Assembly (NCBI GenBank): GCA_013151975.1
Contig: JAADHG010000146.1
Location: 1-20,595, forward strand
DNA length: 20,595 nt
Direction: 5' to 3'
Source: Chlorobiota bacterium
GTDB lineage: Bacteria > Bacteroidota > Bacteroidia > Flavobacteriales > Flavobacteriaceae
Shown: positions 1 to 7,998 of the stretch, in pieces
Position numbering within the stretch: position 1 is the stretch's first letter
How the letters are laid out: the number at the start of each line of letters is the position of its first letter
Program-made: the position numbers and the translations under genes
Notes under the pieces: model-generated
Database searches by the model: none
What the model saw: the letters and a program-made list of their open reading frames with translations, nothing else
What the model was told of the DNA's origin: nothing

Positions 1-1994
1 CTTAGACCAGAAGTTCTTGAGTTTGCTACAATAATGGTGTTATATCTGCTTAAATCTGCACGACCAATACTTTTTGTATCTAATTTGGTTATAGTAATAT
101 CATAGCGTGTATCAAACAAATGCCACATTTCTCCTGCATCATACGATGTAATTCCGTCACCAACCAATAATGCAATTTTTGGTTTTTGTAAAGCTCTAAA
201 TCGTCCGCTACCTAAATCGATACCTTTTGTTAATCCAGTTGATAGCGCATCAATTTGCACATGACTGTCTTTAGCTAATTCACTAAGATATTTGTACAAA
301 TCTCCTGCATCTAACTTTTGATTTTGAACAGGAATCAAGATGGTTCCATAATCGTATTGCTTTCCGTTTAAGCTAAATGGTTTCATACCGACTTTGGCAC
401 GTAAGCCTTTGTTTAGTATGTGGTTTAACACCTTTGGCGTGTAATATTCGTGCCACTCCATTACGTACGCATAATTACTTTTTGCTGATACTGTACCTTC
501 TTTAAAATGCAAATCGGTGACTTCGGCTCCAGCATTATTGGTAGAGACACCTTCGGCGTAATCTACATTAAATGCCAAAGGAAATGTCCATGCAGAAATA
601 TCGTAAAACAAGCTGTCTTGAAACTTGGTGCGTTTTTCGAACATGGCATTTATTAAACGTGTGTTCTTCTGATTTTTAGGCACAAAATAACTGTATCCTT
701 TTTTAAAGTGTTTGCCTTGGGTAGTGAAATCTTTTTTTATTTCATTAAATGTAATGTGTTGACGTTTTAATATTTCTGCCAAATGATATGTTTTAGCAGC
801 ATCTTTTTCGTCGCCAAAAACAATCCCTTTTCCATTTTCTTTAGCAGCTTCGGTTCTAGCATTTTTAAAGAAATTATGTTGATATTTTAAAATCTCTTCG
901 CGCATGTTTTTTGCAGCATCTAAAGTAGATAAGGCAGCTGTAAATTGATTGCGGATTGTAAATGGAAAGGTTAGGATGCCATTGTCGCTCTCTTGAATGT
1001 GACCACGAGAACTCGCTTGCTCGAATAAAATACCAATACCACCATTTATATCTGGAAATGTTGAGCCTTTACCATAGTAAAAGTCGTCAAAGCTTTCTTC
1101 AGTATAATACAACGAACCAATTTTATTAAAGGCTTTGGCATGAAAATTACCAATGCTTTTAGTAAGCTGTTGATTTAACTTAGGCGTTAAAGGATGTGTT
1201 CTCGATTGAATCCCTGGTTGAAAAAAGAAGGTTGCATTGGTTCCCATCTCATGATGGTCGGTTAAAATATTTGGTAACCATTTGTGAAATGTTGCAATTC
1301 TTGCTCTGGATTCTGGAAGTTGTACTGGTAACCAATCACGGTTCATATCAAACCAATAATGGTTGGTTCTTCCACCAGGCCAAACCTCATTATATTCTCT
1401 GTCGTTTGGATCTGGGTTGAGATTGATGCTCTTATTTGTATTTGCCCAATATGCAAAACGTTGTAAGCCATCAGGATTAAATGAGGGATCAAATAAGATT
1501 ACTGTATTGTTTAATAATTCAGTAATATAATCGCCTTGAGCAGCAGCTAAATAATAGGCGGCTAAAAGACCTGCATTGGCACCACTTGGTTCGTTACCAT
1601 GAATAGAAAATCCTTGATACACCACTATTGGCATATTTGCAGTATTTACTGAATTGCTTTCGGTAGCTGCAATATGTGCTTCATGAATGGCATCAATATT
1701 TTGATGGTTTTGAGGCGAGGTAATGGTTAGTAATAAAACAGGCCTGCCTTCAAAGGTTTTTCCTCTACTCTCAATAGTAATTCTATCCGAAGCTTTTGCA
1801 AGCGCATACATGTATTGCACTAACTTATCATGTGTGACATGCCATTCGCCAACTTGATGCCCTATGATACTTTCTGGAGTTGGTATATTTTGGTTGTAAG
1901 TTGTATTTTGAGGTAAGTAATACGATAAATCAATTTTGTTTTGAGCTTGTGTAAATACACAAAATAAAAGGCTTAGGAAGAATAGTTTTTTCAT
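1..1994 (-). CDS. Secreted M14-family zinc carboxypeptidase, C-terminus cut by window edge
   Basis: Hydrolyses C-terminal residues of peptides outside the cytoplasm. The frame is open from ATG at 1994-1992 to the left edge, giving about 664 residues without a stop. Residues 1-18 are a Sec signal peptide ending in TQAQ. The M14 zinc motif HGNE is at H132-E135, a third histidine ligand is likely H247 or H248 in TDHHEMG, and the catalytic glutamate is probably E325 in GILFEQASSRG. After the catalytic domain a long C-terminal region continues off the edge, as in the 800-residue M14 proteins common in flavobacteria. Its gene follows the DUF3276 gene on the same strand but a terminator (2042-2072) separates them, so it is probably transcribed alone. 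No good promoter was found; TATATTTA at 2042-2035 on the minus strand is one base off the -7 consensus. Family assignment is firm; substrate is unknown. Confidence 0.93.
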   Translation of the reverse strand, partial: MKKLFFLSLLFCVFTQAQNKIDLSYYLPQNTTYNQNIPTPESIIGHQVGEWHVTHDKLVQYMYALAKASDRITIESRGKTFEGRPVLLLTITSPQNHQNIDAIHEAHIAATESNSVNTANMPIVVYQGFSIHGNEPSGANAGLLAAYYLAAAQGDYITELLNNTVILFDPSFNPDGLQRFAYWANTNKSINLNPDPNDREYNEVWPGGRTNHYWFDMNRDWLPVQLPESRARIATFHKWLPNILTDHHEMGTNATFFFQPGIQSRTHPLTPKLNQQLTKSIGNFHAKAFNKIGSLYYTEESFDDFYYGKGSTFPDINGGIGILFEQASSRGHIQESDNGILTFPFTIRNQFTAALSTLDAAKNMREEILKYQHNFFKNARTEAAKENGKGIVFGDEKDAAKTYHLAEILKRQHITFNEIKKDFTTQGKHFKKGYSYFVPKNQKNTRLINAMFEKRTKFQDSLFYDISAWTFPLAFNVDYAEGVSTNNAGAEVTDLHFKEGTVSAKSNYAYVMEWHEYYTPKVLNHILNKGLRAKVGMKPFSLNGKQYDYGTILIPVQNQKLDAGDLYKYLSELAKDSHVQIDALSTGLTKGIDLGSGRFRALQKPKIALLVGDGITSYDAGEMWHLFDTRYDITITKLDTKSIGRADLSRYNTIIVANSRTSGL

Positions 1995-2041
1995 TGTAAT
2001 GATGAGTTAGAATATAGAAGTGTTAGTTAGAGCATAAATAT

Positions 2042-2072
2042 AAAAAAACCGTTACGATAAAGTAACGGTTTT
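2042..2072 (-). terminator. Rho-independent terminator of the DUF3276 gene
   Basis: On the minus strand an 11-bp perfect stem (arms 2072-2062 and 2055-2045, core ACCGTTAC/GTAACGGT) with a six-base loop runs directly into seven T residues (2048-2042). It lies 25 bases after the DUF3276 stop and about 50 bases before the M14 peptidase start, so it insulates the two genes. There is only a short T-run on the plus strand, so the minus direction is preferred. Confidence 0.88.
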
Positions 2073-2096
2073 ACATATTTTAAGAATTTATTAAGA

Positions 2097-2483
2097 CTAT
2101 ATATCTTCAAAATTTACATCAGTGAAACTTTCTGAAGATTTTGGAGTTTCTTCAGATGTGGTTTCATTATTAGTATATTCTTCTCTTTTAAAATCTTTTT
2201 GATGGCGTTCGCTAATTACTTCTTCACCTTTTTCATCAATAATATAGTCAGTCATTTCTGCTAGAATACTATTGAACTCTGAAAAATCTTCTTTGTATAA
2301 ATAGATTTTGTGTTTTTTATAATGAAACGACCCATCGTCGTTGGTAAATTTTTTGCTTTCGGTTATAGTAAGATAATAATCACCAGCTTTAGTAGCTCTT
2401 ACATCAAAAAAATAAGTGCGTCTTCCAGCTCTTAAAACTTTAGAAAATATTTCTTCTTTCTCCATCATATCATTATTACCCAT
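2097..2483 (-). CDS. DUF3276 / PUR-alpha-like nucleic-acid-binding protein
   Basis: A 128-residue cytoplasmic protein of the bacterial PUR family, which shares the purine-rich single-stranded DNA/RNA-binding fold of eukaryotic PUR-alpha. The PUR repeat spans about residues 10-80: RAGRRTYFFDVR followed by YYLTITESKK, then the KKHKIYLYKEDF strand. The tail (residues 95-128) is polar, rich in Glu/Ser/Thr, and probably disordered. The start is given as ATG at 2483; internal Met6 or Met7 (MEKEEIF) are equally plausible because conserved sequence begins there. A weak promoter match, GATTTTTG with TTG 20 bases upstream, lies about 40 bases before the start on the minus strand. The cellular role in flavobacteria is not established; an RNA- or DNA-binding role is inferred from the fold. 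Confidence 0.9.
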   Translation of the reverse strand: MGNNDMMEKEEIFSKVLRAGRRTYFFDVRATKAGDYYLTITESKKFTNDDGSFHYKKHKIYLYKEDFSEFNSILAEMTDYIIDEKGEEVISERHQKDFKREEYTNNETTSEETPKSSESFTDVNFEDI

Positions 2484-2650
2484 AGTCGTGTTATTAAGTT
2501 TTATTTTTAAATTTTTACTGATTCAAAAATCTAAAAAAAATATATAGCAACCAACTAATTATGATATTTCTTTTTATCAATTTTAATTTTGATGCTTAAT
2601 TGTGCGTAAACATTGGTTTTTAAAACATTAGTAAAAAACAGATTGTTAAT

Positions 2651-4414
2651 TTAGTTAGGATCTGTTTTAGATGTTTCGGAAAGTTGCTTTAAATAGAGTT
2701 CTTTGTAGTAACCATCTGTGGTTATGAGTTGTTCATGAGTGCCTTCTTGAATCACTTTACCATCATCTAACACAATTATTTTATCAGCATTTTTAGCCGA
2801 AGATATTCTATGACTTACAATAATGGTTGTTTTATCTTTAGAAACAGTATTTAAATTATTAAGTATTTTTTCTTCGGTTTCAGTATCTACAGCAGATAAA
2901 CAATCGTCTAGTAGTAAAATTTTTGGATGTTTAATTATAGCTCTTGCTATAGAAATACGTTGTTTTTGTCCTCCAGAAAGAGTGACGCCACGTTCACCTA
3001 AAATGGTATCGTAGCCATTTGCAAACTTCATTATATTTTTGTGTACCACAGCATCTTTAGCAGCTTGAATCACATCTTCATCTGTGGCATTTACAGAACC
3101 AAATTTAATATTGTTCTTTATAGTATCTGAAAATAAAAAAGCGTCTTGAGGCACAAAGCCTATACTATTTCGCAAACTGTTAAGATTTACCTCCTTTATA
3201 GGTGTGTCATCTATGGTAATGATACCGCTATTAACATCGTATAGTCTGCCAATTAGGTCTAATATAGTTGATTTTCCAGAGCCAGTCTTTCCAATTATTG
3301 CTAGTGTTTCACCTTTTTTAATATTAAAACTTAATCCTTTTAATGCTCTAATATTTGTGTCGTCATAAGTAAAATATACATTTTCAAATTTTATACTTCC
3401 TTTAATTTCAGTTGGAGTGTTTACTGTGTTTTTAATTTCGGGTTCTTCTTTTAAAAATTCATTGATACGTTTTTGAGATGCTTCGGCTTCTTGAGTAATG
3501 GAGGTTACCCAGCCTAAAGCTGCAACTGGCCATGTGAGCATATTTACATAGATAATAAACTCGGCAATAGTTCCAAAATGTTCTATTTTACCGTTTATAT
3601 ATTGCAACCCGCCAACATAGATTACCAATAAATTACTAGCACCTATAAGTAAAATCATTAATGGAAAAAAAAGTGCTTGTACTTTTGTTAAATCTATATG
3701 TTTTTGCCGGCTTTCGGTTGATAATGCTTCAAAAGCAGCATTGGTTTGATGTTCTATTCCGTTAGCTTTAATTACTGATATTCCGCTAAAAGACTCTTGG
3801 GTGAACGCTGATAATTTTGATAAATATACTTGTACAATAGTACTGCGCTTATGTATTACTTTGCTCAATGTGTAAATTGTAAACGATAAAACAGGTAACG
3901 GAATAATAGTGTACAACGCCAATGTTGGCGCACGATTAAACATATAGATTAGCGCAATAATAAATAGTGTAACGGTATCTATACTATACATAATTGCAGG
4001 GCCTGTATACATGCGTACTTTACTAACATCTTCACTAATACGATTCATTAAATCTCCAGTCCTATTTTTTTTGTAGAAGTTGAGCGACAAGCGCTGGTAT
4101 TGTTGATAGACTTCATTTTTTAAATCAAACTCAATGTATCGTGAAACGTTAATAATAGTCTGACGTTTTAAGAATGTAAACAATCCTGCAATAAGTGCAG
4201 CACCGATAAGATATATGACATTCATTGCTAAATCTGCTTTAAAGGTTGTATCAATGTCACCTTCTAATTTCGCAACAATAACGTTAATAGATTGACCAAT
4301 TAAACGTGGCGTAAACAACGCGAAAATTTTAGCAAGAATGGTAATTGCTATACCTATTAAAAGCTTAGACCTATACTTTTTAAAATATTTATTAAGGTGC
4401 CGTAATTCTTTCAT
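2651..4414 (-). CDS. ABC exporter half-transporter (MdlA/YheI-like), fused permease-ATPase
   Basis: A 587-residue half-transporter with the TMD-NBD order of type IV exporters; two copies form an export pump in the inner membrane. Six transmembrane helices lie in residues 18-305. The nucleotide-binding domain has Walker A GKTGSGKS (375-382), Q-loop Q423, signature LSGGQ (479-483), Walker B ILLLDD (499-504), D-loop SAVD and switch histidine H535 in VSHR. The residue after the Walker B aspartate is D504, where active ABC ATPases carry glutamate. That substitution is typical of the degenerate subunit of heterodimeric exporters such as the MdlAB or BmrCD type, yet no second half-transporter gene is adjacent. 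It is transcribed divergently from the amino acid dehydrogenase; no consensus promoter was seen upstream. Substrate is unknown; lipid or drug export are the usual possibilities. Confidence 0.95.
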   Translation of the reverse strand: MKELRHLNKYFKKYRSKLLIGIAITILAKIFALFTPRLIGQSINVIVAKLEGDIDTTFKADLAMNVIYLIGAALIAGLFTFLKRQTIINVSRYIEFDLKNEVYQQYQRLSLNFYKKNRTGDLMNRISEDVSKVRMYTGPAIMYSIDTVTLFIIALIYMFNRAPTLALYTIIPLPVLSFTIYTLSKVIHKRSTIVQVYLSKLSAFTQESFSGISVIKANGIEHQTNAAFEALSTESRQKHIDLTKVQALFFPLMILLIGASNLLVIYVGGLQYINGKIEHFGTIAEFIIYVNMLTWPVAALGWVTSITQEAEASQKRINEFLKEEPEIKNTVNTPTEIKGSIKFENVYFTYDDTNIRALKGLSFNIKKGETLAIIGKTGSGKSTILDLIGRLYDVNSGIITIDDTPIKEVNLNSLRNSIGFVPQDAFLFSDTIKNNIKFGSVNATDEDVIQAAKDAVVHKNIMKFANGYDTILGERGVTLSGGQKQRISIARAIIKHPKILLLDDCLSAVDTETEEKILNNLNTVSKDKTTIIVSHRISSAKNADKIIVLDDGKVIQEGTHEQLITTDGYYKELYLKQLSETSKTDPN

Positions 4415-4472
4415 TTACAATTTTTAAAAAACAACTGTTTATTATAGATTTCGCGTTTTAAACCTGATTTTT

Positions 4473-4503
4473 TTGTATAAAATGTAATATTTGGTTATTT
4501 TTG
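4473..4503 (+). promoter_or_regulatory. Bacteroidota housekeeping promoter for the amino acid dehydrogenase
   Basis: TTG at 4473-4475, a 20-base spacer, and a perfect TAnnTTTG box (TATTTTTG) at 4496-4503 match the Bacteroidota -33/-7 consensus. The inferred transcript starts near 4508-4510, leaving a leader of about 50 bases before the ATG at 4559. Confidence 0.82.
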
Positions 4504-4558
4504 CATGCTGTTATTAGAGATTATTCAAATAACAATAAACTAAATAAATACATTTTAA

Positions 4559-5662
4559 ATGATTTCAGACGTCATTAACTTAAGCGAAATTAAAAAAGTT
4601 GATCCAGTATTTGGACAACTTTCTTTTGATAATCATGAACAAGTTGTGTTTTGCAACGACAAAGATACAGGATTAAAAGCAATAATTGGAATTCATAATA
4701 CGGTTTTAGGACCAGCTCTTGGAGGTACTAGAATGTGGCAATATAATAATGAATGGGAAGCCTTAAACGATGCGTTAAGGTTATCAAGAGGTATGACCTT
4801 TAAAGCTGCCATTACAGGACTAAATCTTGGCGGTGGAAAAGCGGTTATTATTGGTGATGCTAAAACACAGAAAACACCAGAGTTAATGAAACGTTTTGGT
4901 GAATTTGTACATTCTTTAAGCGGAAAGTATATTACTGCTGAAGATGTAGGCATGGAAACTGCTGATATGGATCTGGTTCGTGAAGTAACCCCTTATGTTA
5001 CTGGTATTTCGGAAAGCAAAGGAGGCGCTGGCAACCCTTCACCTATAACAGCTTACGGTGTTTTTATGGGAATGAAGGCAGCAGCTAAATACAAGTTCGG
5101 AACAGATATTCTTGAAGATAAAAAGGTGTTTGTACAAGGTATCGGGCATGTAGGTGAATCTTTAGTAGAACATTTGGTAAATGAAGGAGCACATGTTGTA
5201 ATAGCAGATATTAATGAAGAACGCTTACAAGATGTAAGTAAAAAATATGGCGCTAGTATTTATAGAGGAGACGATATCTATAGCGAATCTATGGATATAT
5301 ATGCGCCTTGTGCTTTAGGCGCAACGGTGAATGATGATACAGTGTACAAAATTAAGGCACAGGTTATTGCTGGAGCTGCAAACAACCAATTAGCTACTGA
5401 AGAAAGACACGGTCTTATTTTGCAAGAACGAGGTATTGTATATGCTCCAGATTTTTTAATAAATGCAGGTGGAATAATTAATGTGTATGCAGAATTAGAA
5501 GGGTATGATAAGCAAGAAATTATTAGAAAGACTGAAAACATATACAATACTACTTTAGAAATATTGAGTAATGCAGAGACTAATGAGATTACAGCAAATC
5601 ATGCAGCACTGAATATTGCTAAGAATAGAATTGAAACAAGAAAAAAAGAGAACTCAAAATAA
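4559..5662 (+). CDS. Glu/Leu/Phe/Val dehydrogenase, leucine-dehydrogenase type
   Basis: NAD-dependent oxidative deamination of a branched-chain or aromatic amino acid to the 2-oxo acid, in the cytosol; 367 residues, the usual length of leucine dehydrogenases rather than of the longer glutamate enzymes. Visible signatures are GGTRMW (55-60), the catalytic-lysine region with K82 in MTFKAA and K94 in NLGGGKAV, AEDVGM with D129, and the Rossmann loop GIGHVG (194-199). Aspartate D217 at the end of the second strand (VVIADI) favours NAD over NADP. It has its own promoter and a terminator that overlaps the stop codon, so it appears monocistronic. An HMG-CoA-lyase-type gene at 12227 could act at the end of leucine breakdown, but it is in a separate unit. 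Exact substrate preference cannot be read from sequence alone. Confidence 0.93.
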   Translation: MISDVINLSEIKKVDPVFGQLSFDNHEQVVFCNDKDTGLKAIIGIHNTVLGPALGGTRMWQYNNEWEALNDALRLSRGMTFKAAITGLNLGGGKAVIIGDAKTQKTPELMKRFGEFVHSLSGKYITAEDVGMETADMDLVREVTPYVTGISESKGGAGNPSPITAYGVFMGMKAAAKYKFGTDILEDKKVFVQGIGHVGESLVEHLVNEGAHVVIADINEERLQDVSKKYGASIYRGDDIYSESMDIYAPCALGATVNDDTVYKIKAQVIAGAANNQLATEERHGLILQERGIVYAPDFLINAGGIINVYAELEGYDKQEIIRKTENIYNTTLEILSNAETNEITANHAALNIAKNRIETRKKENSK

Positions 5663-5672
5663 GTTCTTTTTT
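5644..5672 (+). terminator. Terminator overlapping the end of the dehydrogenase gene
   Basis: An 11-bp stem (5644-5654 with 5662-5672, one G-T wobble) built around GAACT/AGTTC ends in six T residues that form part of the 3' arm. The stop codon TAA (5660-5662) sits in the loop and first arm position, so the terminator is partly coding. The stem is A/T-rich at its base, so efficiency is uncertain. Confidence 0.6.
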
Positions 5673-5682
5673 AAAATAATAC

Positions 5683-5690
5683 TATTTTTG
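5683..5690 (+). promoter_or_regulatory. Probable -7 box of the nusB transcript
   Basis: TATTTTTG is a perfect TAnnTTTG box lying just after the dehydrogenase terminator. No clear TTG was found 19-21 bases upstream, so the -33 element is weak or absent. Initiation here would give a leader of about 185 bases that contains the repeat at 5718-5790 and a small ATTCCT/AGGAAT hairpin at 5845-5862. Confidence 0.6.
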
Positions 5691-5717
5691 CGGAGATTGT
5701 CTAAAAGCATACAAAAT

Positions 5718-5790
5718 TGTCATTCTGAACTTGTTTCAGAATCTTAGTTACTATTGATTTTATAGATCCTGAAATGAATTCAGGAAGACA
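5718..5790. repeat. REP-like intergenic inverted repeat in the nusB leader
   Basis: Two 27-base arms (5718-5744 and 5764-5790) are inverted relative to each other with 21 of 27 positions matching, and most mismatches would still pair as G-U in RNA. Each arm is itself a small palindrome: TTCTGAA/TTCAGAA at 5723-5741 and TCCTGAA/TTCAGGA at 5767-5785, each with a five-base loop. Similar TGTCATTCTGAA-type dispersed repeats occur in many flavobacterial genomes, so this is probably one copy of a mobile or REP-type family. It can fold as one long hairpin or as two short ones, inside the untranslated leader of nusB. Confidence 0.72.
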
Positions 5791-5881
5791 GTAGAGTAGC
5801 TTATTGACTTTAAGACAGTCATCATTAGTGTGATTTATTAAAATATTCCTTTTTTCAGGAATTAAAAATGTTCTTTAAAAG

Positions 5882-6826
5882 ATGCTTAACAGAAGACATA
5901 TTCGTATAAAAGTAATGCAGATCATATTTGCAATTAAAAGTAATGAAAGCGATAACCTTAAAAAAGATGAACAGTTTTTGTTAGAAAGCATTGAGAATAT
6001 GTATAGTTTATTTCTTTTAATACTCTCCTTATTAATAGAAGTACAAGCAAAAGCTGAAGATTACCTAATTAAATCTCAACAAAAACATTTACCTACCTCT
6101 GAAGAAAAAAATCCAAACCGAAAATTTGTAAACAACGAGCTTTTAAATCTTTTAAAGCAAAACAATTTGCTTAAACAAGAATTTCAAGCTAGAAAAATAG
6201 ATAATTGGAAGTTTGATGATGAATATGTAGATGTTATTTTCAGAGCCATTATTGAAAGTGAGCTTTATAAAGACTATATGGCAACAAAACTGTCGACTTT
6301 TAAAGAAGATAAGATATTTGTTATAGATATGTTTAAAGAGATTATTGCGCCAAACGAAAAGCTGTATGACTATTTTGAGGATAAAAATATTACTTGGCTT
6401 GACGACCTTCCCGTTATTAATACAGCAATAGTTAAATTGTTACGTAAATCTAATCCACAATCACTAGAAAGCCACTTTGTGCCTAAGTTATTTAAAGATA
6501 TGGAAGACAAAGACTTTGCAGTTACCCTTTTGGAAAAAACCCTATCGAACGAATTAGCGTTTAGTAATGAAATTGAAGGTAAAACCGCAAATTGGGATAA
6601 AGATCGTATAGCCAACATTGATTTTGTATTGCTTCAAATGGCGATTTGCGAATTTCAAAAATTCCCATCAATCCCTGTAAAAGTAACTATAAACGAGTAT
6701 TTAGAAATTGCAAAAGAGTATTCTACACCAAAAAGTAGCGTGTTTATTAACGGTATATTAGACAATTTAGCTAAAGAGTATAGTGATAAAGGAACGTTAA
6801 ATAAAGCGGGACGAGGATTGAAGTAA
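5882..6826 (+). CDS. nusB: Transcription antitermination factor NusB, elongated Bacteroidota form
   Basis: Binds boxA RNA with NusE (ribosomal protein S10) to promote antitermination on rRNA operons. At 314 residues it is about twice the 139 residues of the E. coli protein. The first helix (RRHIRIKVMQIIFAI, 4-18) and the C-terminal domain (about 240-303: DFVLLQMAICEFQ, IPVKVTINEYLEIAKEYSTPKSSVFINGILD) match NusB, while about residues 25-235 hold a helical, Lys/Glu-rich expansion. Flavobacterial NusB proteins are generally long, so this is a lineage feature and not a fusion artefact. The ATG at 5882 is chosen because the conserved arginine-rich helix starts immediately; an ATG at 5868 is in another frame. 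It is followed by a DUF1573 lipoprotein and yajC on the same strand. Confidence 0.92.
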   Translation: MLNRRHIRIKVMQIIFAIKSNESDNLKKDEQFLLESIENMYSLFLLILSLLIEVQAKAEDYLIKSQQKHLPTSEEKNPNRKFVNNELLNLLKQNNLLKQEFQARKIDNWKFDDEYVDVIFRAIIESELYKDYMATKLSTFKEDKIFVIDMFKEIIAPNEKLYDYFEDKNITWLDDLPVINTAIVKLLRKSNPQSLESHFVPKLFKDMEDKDFAVTLLEKTLSNELAFSNEIEGKTANWDKDRIANIDFVLLQMAICEFQKFPSIPVKVTINEYLEIAKEYSTPKSSVFINGILDNLAKEYSDKGTLNKAGRGLK

Positions 6827-6916
6827 TTTTTTTTTTATTACATTTATGCCCAAATAACCGAAAAACAAATAATAACCCAAATGTTTATCTTGAATAGACA
6901 ATTAAAATTTAAGAAC

Positions 6917-7456
6917 ATGAAAAAAGTAATTTTAGGATTAAGTGCCTTATGTTTGGTGGCATTTACATCTTGTAAAGAAGATGCGACAAGCAAAGTAAAA
7001 TCTGAAAATGTAACCCAAGCGGCTGAAAGAGATGCTGTTTCAGGAGATTTTCCAGCAATTACATTTGAAGAAACAGTACATGACTTTGGAGAAATTGAGA
7101 ATGGAACTCCAGTAGAAACAGTATTTTCCTACACAAATACTGGTAATGCACCATTAGTAATTACAGATATTAAAAGTACTTGTGGATGTACAGTACCTCA
7201 AGATTGGAGTAAAGAACCTTTAGCTCCAGGATCATCTGCTAATTTTACAGTTAAGTTTAATGGTAAAGGTGCTAACAAAGTATCAAAAACTATTACGTTA
7301 ACTGCTAATACAGAGAGTGGTAAAGAAGCTGTAAAGATTACAGCGTTTATTAAGCCAGATCCTAATGCACCGCAAAAAGGGGCATCTATTCTTCAACAAC
7401 CAGCTGCTACTAAAACTAGCACACAGCCTGGTCATGAAGGACATAATCATAATTAA
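6917..7456 (+). CDS. DUF1573 single-domain lipoprotein
   Basis: A 179-residue predicted lipoprotein. Lipobox FTSC puts the lipidated cysteine at C19. One DUF1573 domain (about 48-146) of immunoglobulin-like ASPM/SPD-2/Hydin type follows, recognised by FEETVHDFGEI, FSYTNTGNAPLVI, the STCGCT pair C89/C91 and a closing KITAFIKP strand. The tail (150-179) is low complexity and ends in His-rich HEGHNHN, which could bind metal. The start is placed at ATG 6917 and not at the in-frame ATG 6881, because only the former puts a proper signal peptide at the N-terminus. The gene sits between nusB and yajC, a neighbourhood seen in many flavobacteria. Function is unknown; a structural or redox role in the envelope is conjecture. 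Confidence 0.88.
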   Translation: MKKVILGLSALCLVAFTSCKEDATSKVKSENVTQAAERDAVSGDFPAITFEETVHDFGEIENGTPVETVFSYTNTGNAPLVITDIKSTCGCTVPQDWSKEPLAPGSSANFTVKFNGKGANKVSKTITLTANTESGKEAVKITAFIKPDPNAPQKGASILQQPAATKTSTQPGHEGHNHN

Positions 7457-7474
7457 TATAATTATTTATAGTTA

Positions 7475-7768
7475 ATGGAAGGATTAGGTCAATATGCACC
7501 GTTTATTTTAATGTTTGTTGTTGTGTATTTCTTTATGATTGCACCACAAATGAAACGTGCAAAGAAAGAAAAAAAATTCGCTGCAGAATTAAAACGAGGA
7601 GATAGAGTAATAACTAAAAGTGGAATGCATGGTAAAGTATTGGAGCTAAATGATAAAGATAGTTCTTGTATTATTGAAACCTTAGCAGGAAAAATTAAGT
7701 TTGAACGCTCAGCCATTTCCATGGAAATGAGCATGAAGCTCAATGCGCCTCCAGCAGTGAAAAAATAA
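7475..7768 (+). CDS. yajC: Preprotein translocase accessory subunit YajC
   Basis: Small inner-membrane partner of SecDF in Sec-dependent protein export. The 97-residue protein has the YajC architecture: one N-terminal transmembrane helix (about 8-24, PFILMFVVVYFFMIAPQ), a basic patch KRAKKEKK, and a small cytosolic domain containing GDRVITKSGMHGKVLEL. It starts 18 bases after the DUF1573 stop and is closed by a strong terminator, so it is the last gene of the nusB unit. Unlike in E. coli, secD and secF are not adjacent. Confidence 0.95.
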   Translation: MEGLGQYAPFILMFVVVYFFMIAPQMKRAKKEKKFAAELKRGDRVITKSGMHGKVLELNDKDSSCIIETLAGKIKFERSAISMEMSMKLNAPPAVKK

Positions 7769-7770
7769 TT

Positions 7771-7801
7771 AAAAAAAGCAGCTCTTAGAGCTGCTTTTTT
7801 T
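7771..7801 (+). terminator. Rho-independent terminator after yajC
   Basis: A perfect 7-bp GC-containing stem, GCAGCTC (7778-7784) with GAGCTGC (7788-7794), has a three-base TTA loop and is flanked by seven A residues before and seven T residues after, which extend the pairing. It begins two bases after the yajC stop and ends the nusB-DUF1573-yajC transcript. Confidence 0.95.
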
Positions 7802-7843
7802 ATGATGTAAAGAAAGTACGTCCATTTTTAAAATTATGATGAA

Positions 7844-7910
7844 TTCCCACATTCACTTCGACAACACATCGACTGCGCTCAGTGTGACATCTTAGTGTGA
7901 CACTTGGGAA
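7844..7910. repeat. Small intergenic repeat element, REP/MITE-like
   Basis: This 67-base block in the yajC-DinB gap is bounded by TTCCCA (7844-7849) and its inverse TGGGAA (7905-7910). It holds two direct copies of TCGAC (7858-7862, 7869-7873) and two of AGTGTGACA (7881-7889, 7894-7902). It is visibly richer in G+C than its surroundings, and the phrase TCGACTGCGCTCAGTGTGACA-like is familiar from dispersed intergenic repeats in flavobacteria. A copy number cannot be determined from one window. The remainder of 7802-7998 is plain AT-rich sequence. Confidence 0.5.
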
Positions 7911-7998
7911 AGACAAGATAATTTAGGACACTATTTATATTATTTGAATCATTATAAGGACTTATTAAACTAGAATTGAAATGATTCTAAATTTAGAG

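Noticed and set aside
6881..6916. Longer DUF1573 protein beginning at ATG 6881
   Set aside because: It would put 12 residues before the lipoprotein signal; ATG 6917 gives a standard signal and lipobox.
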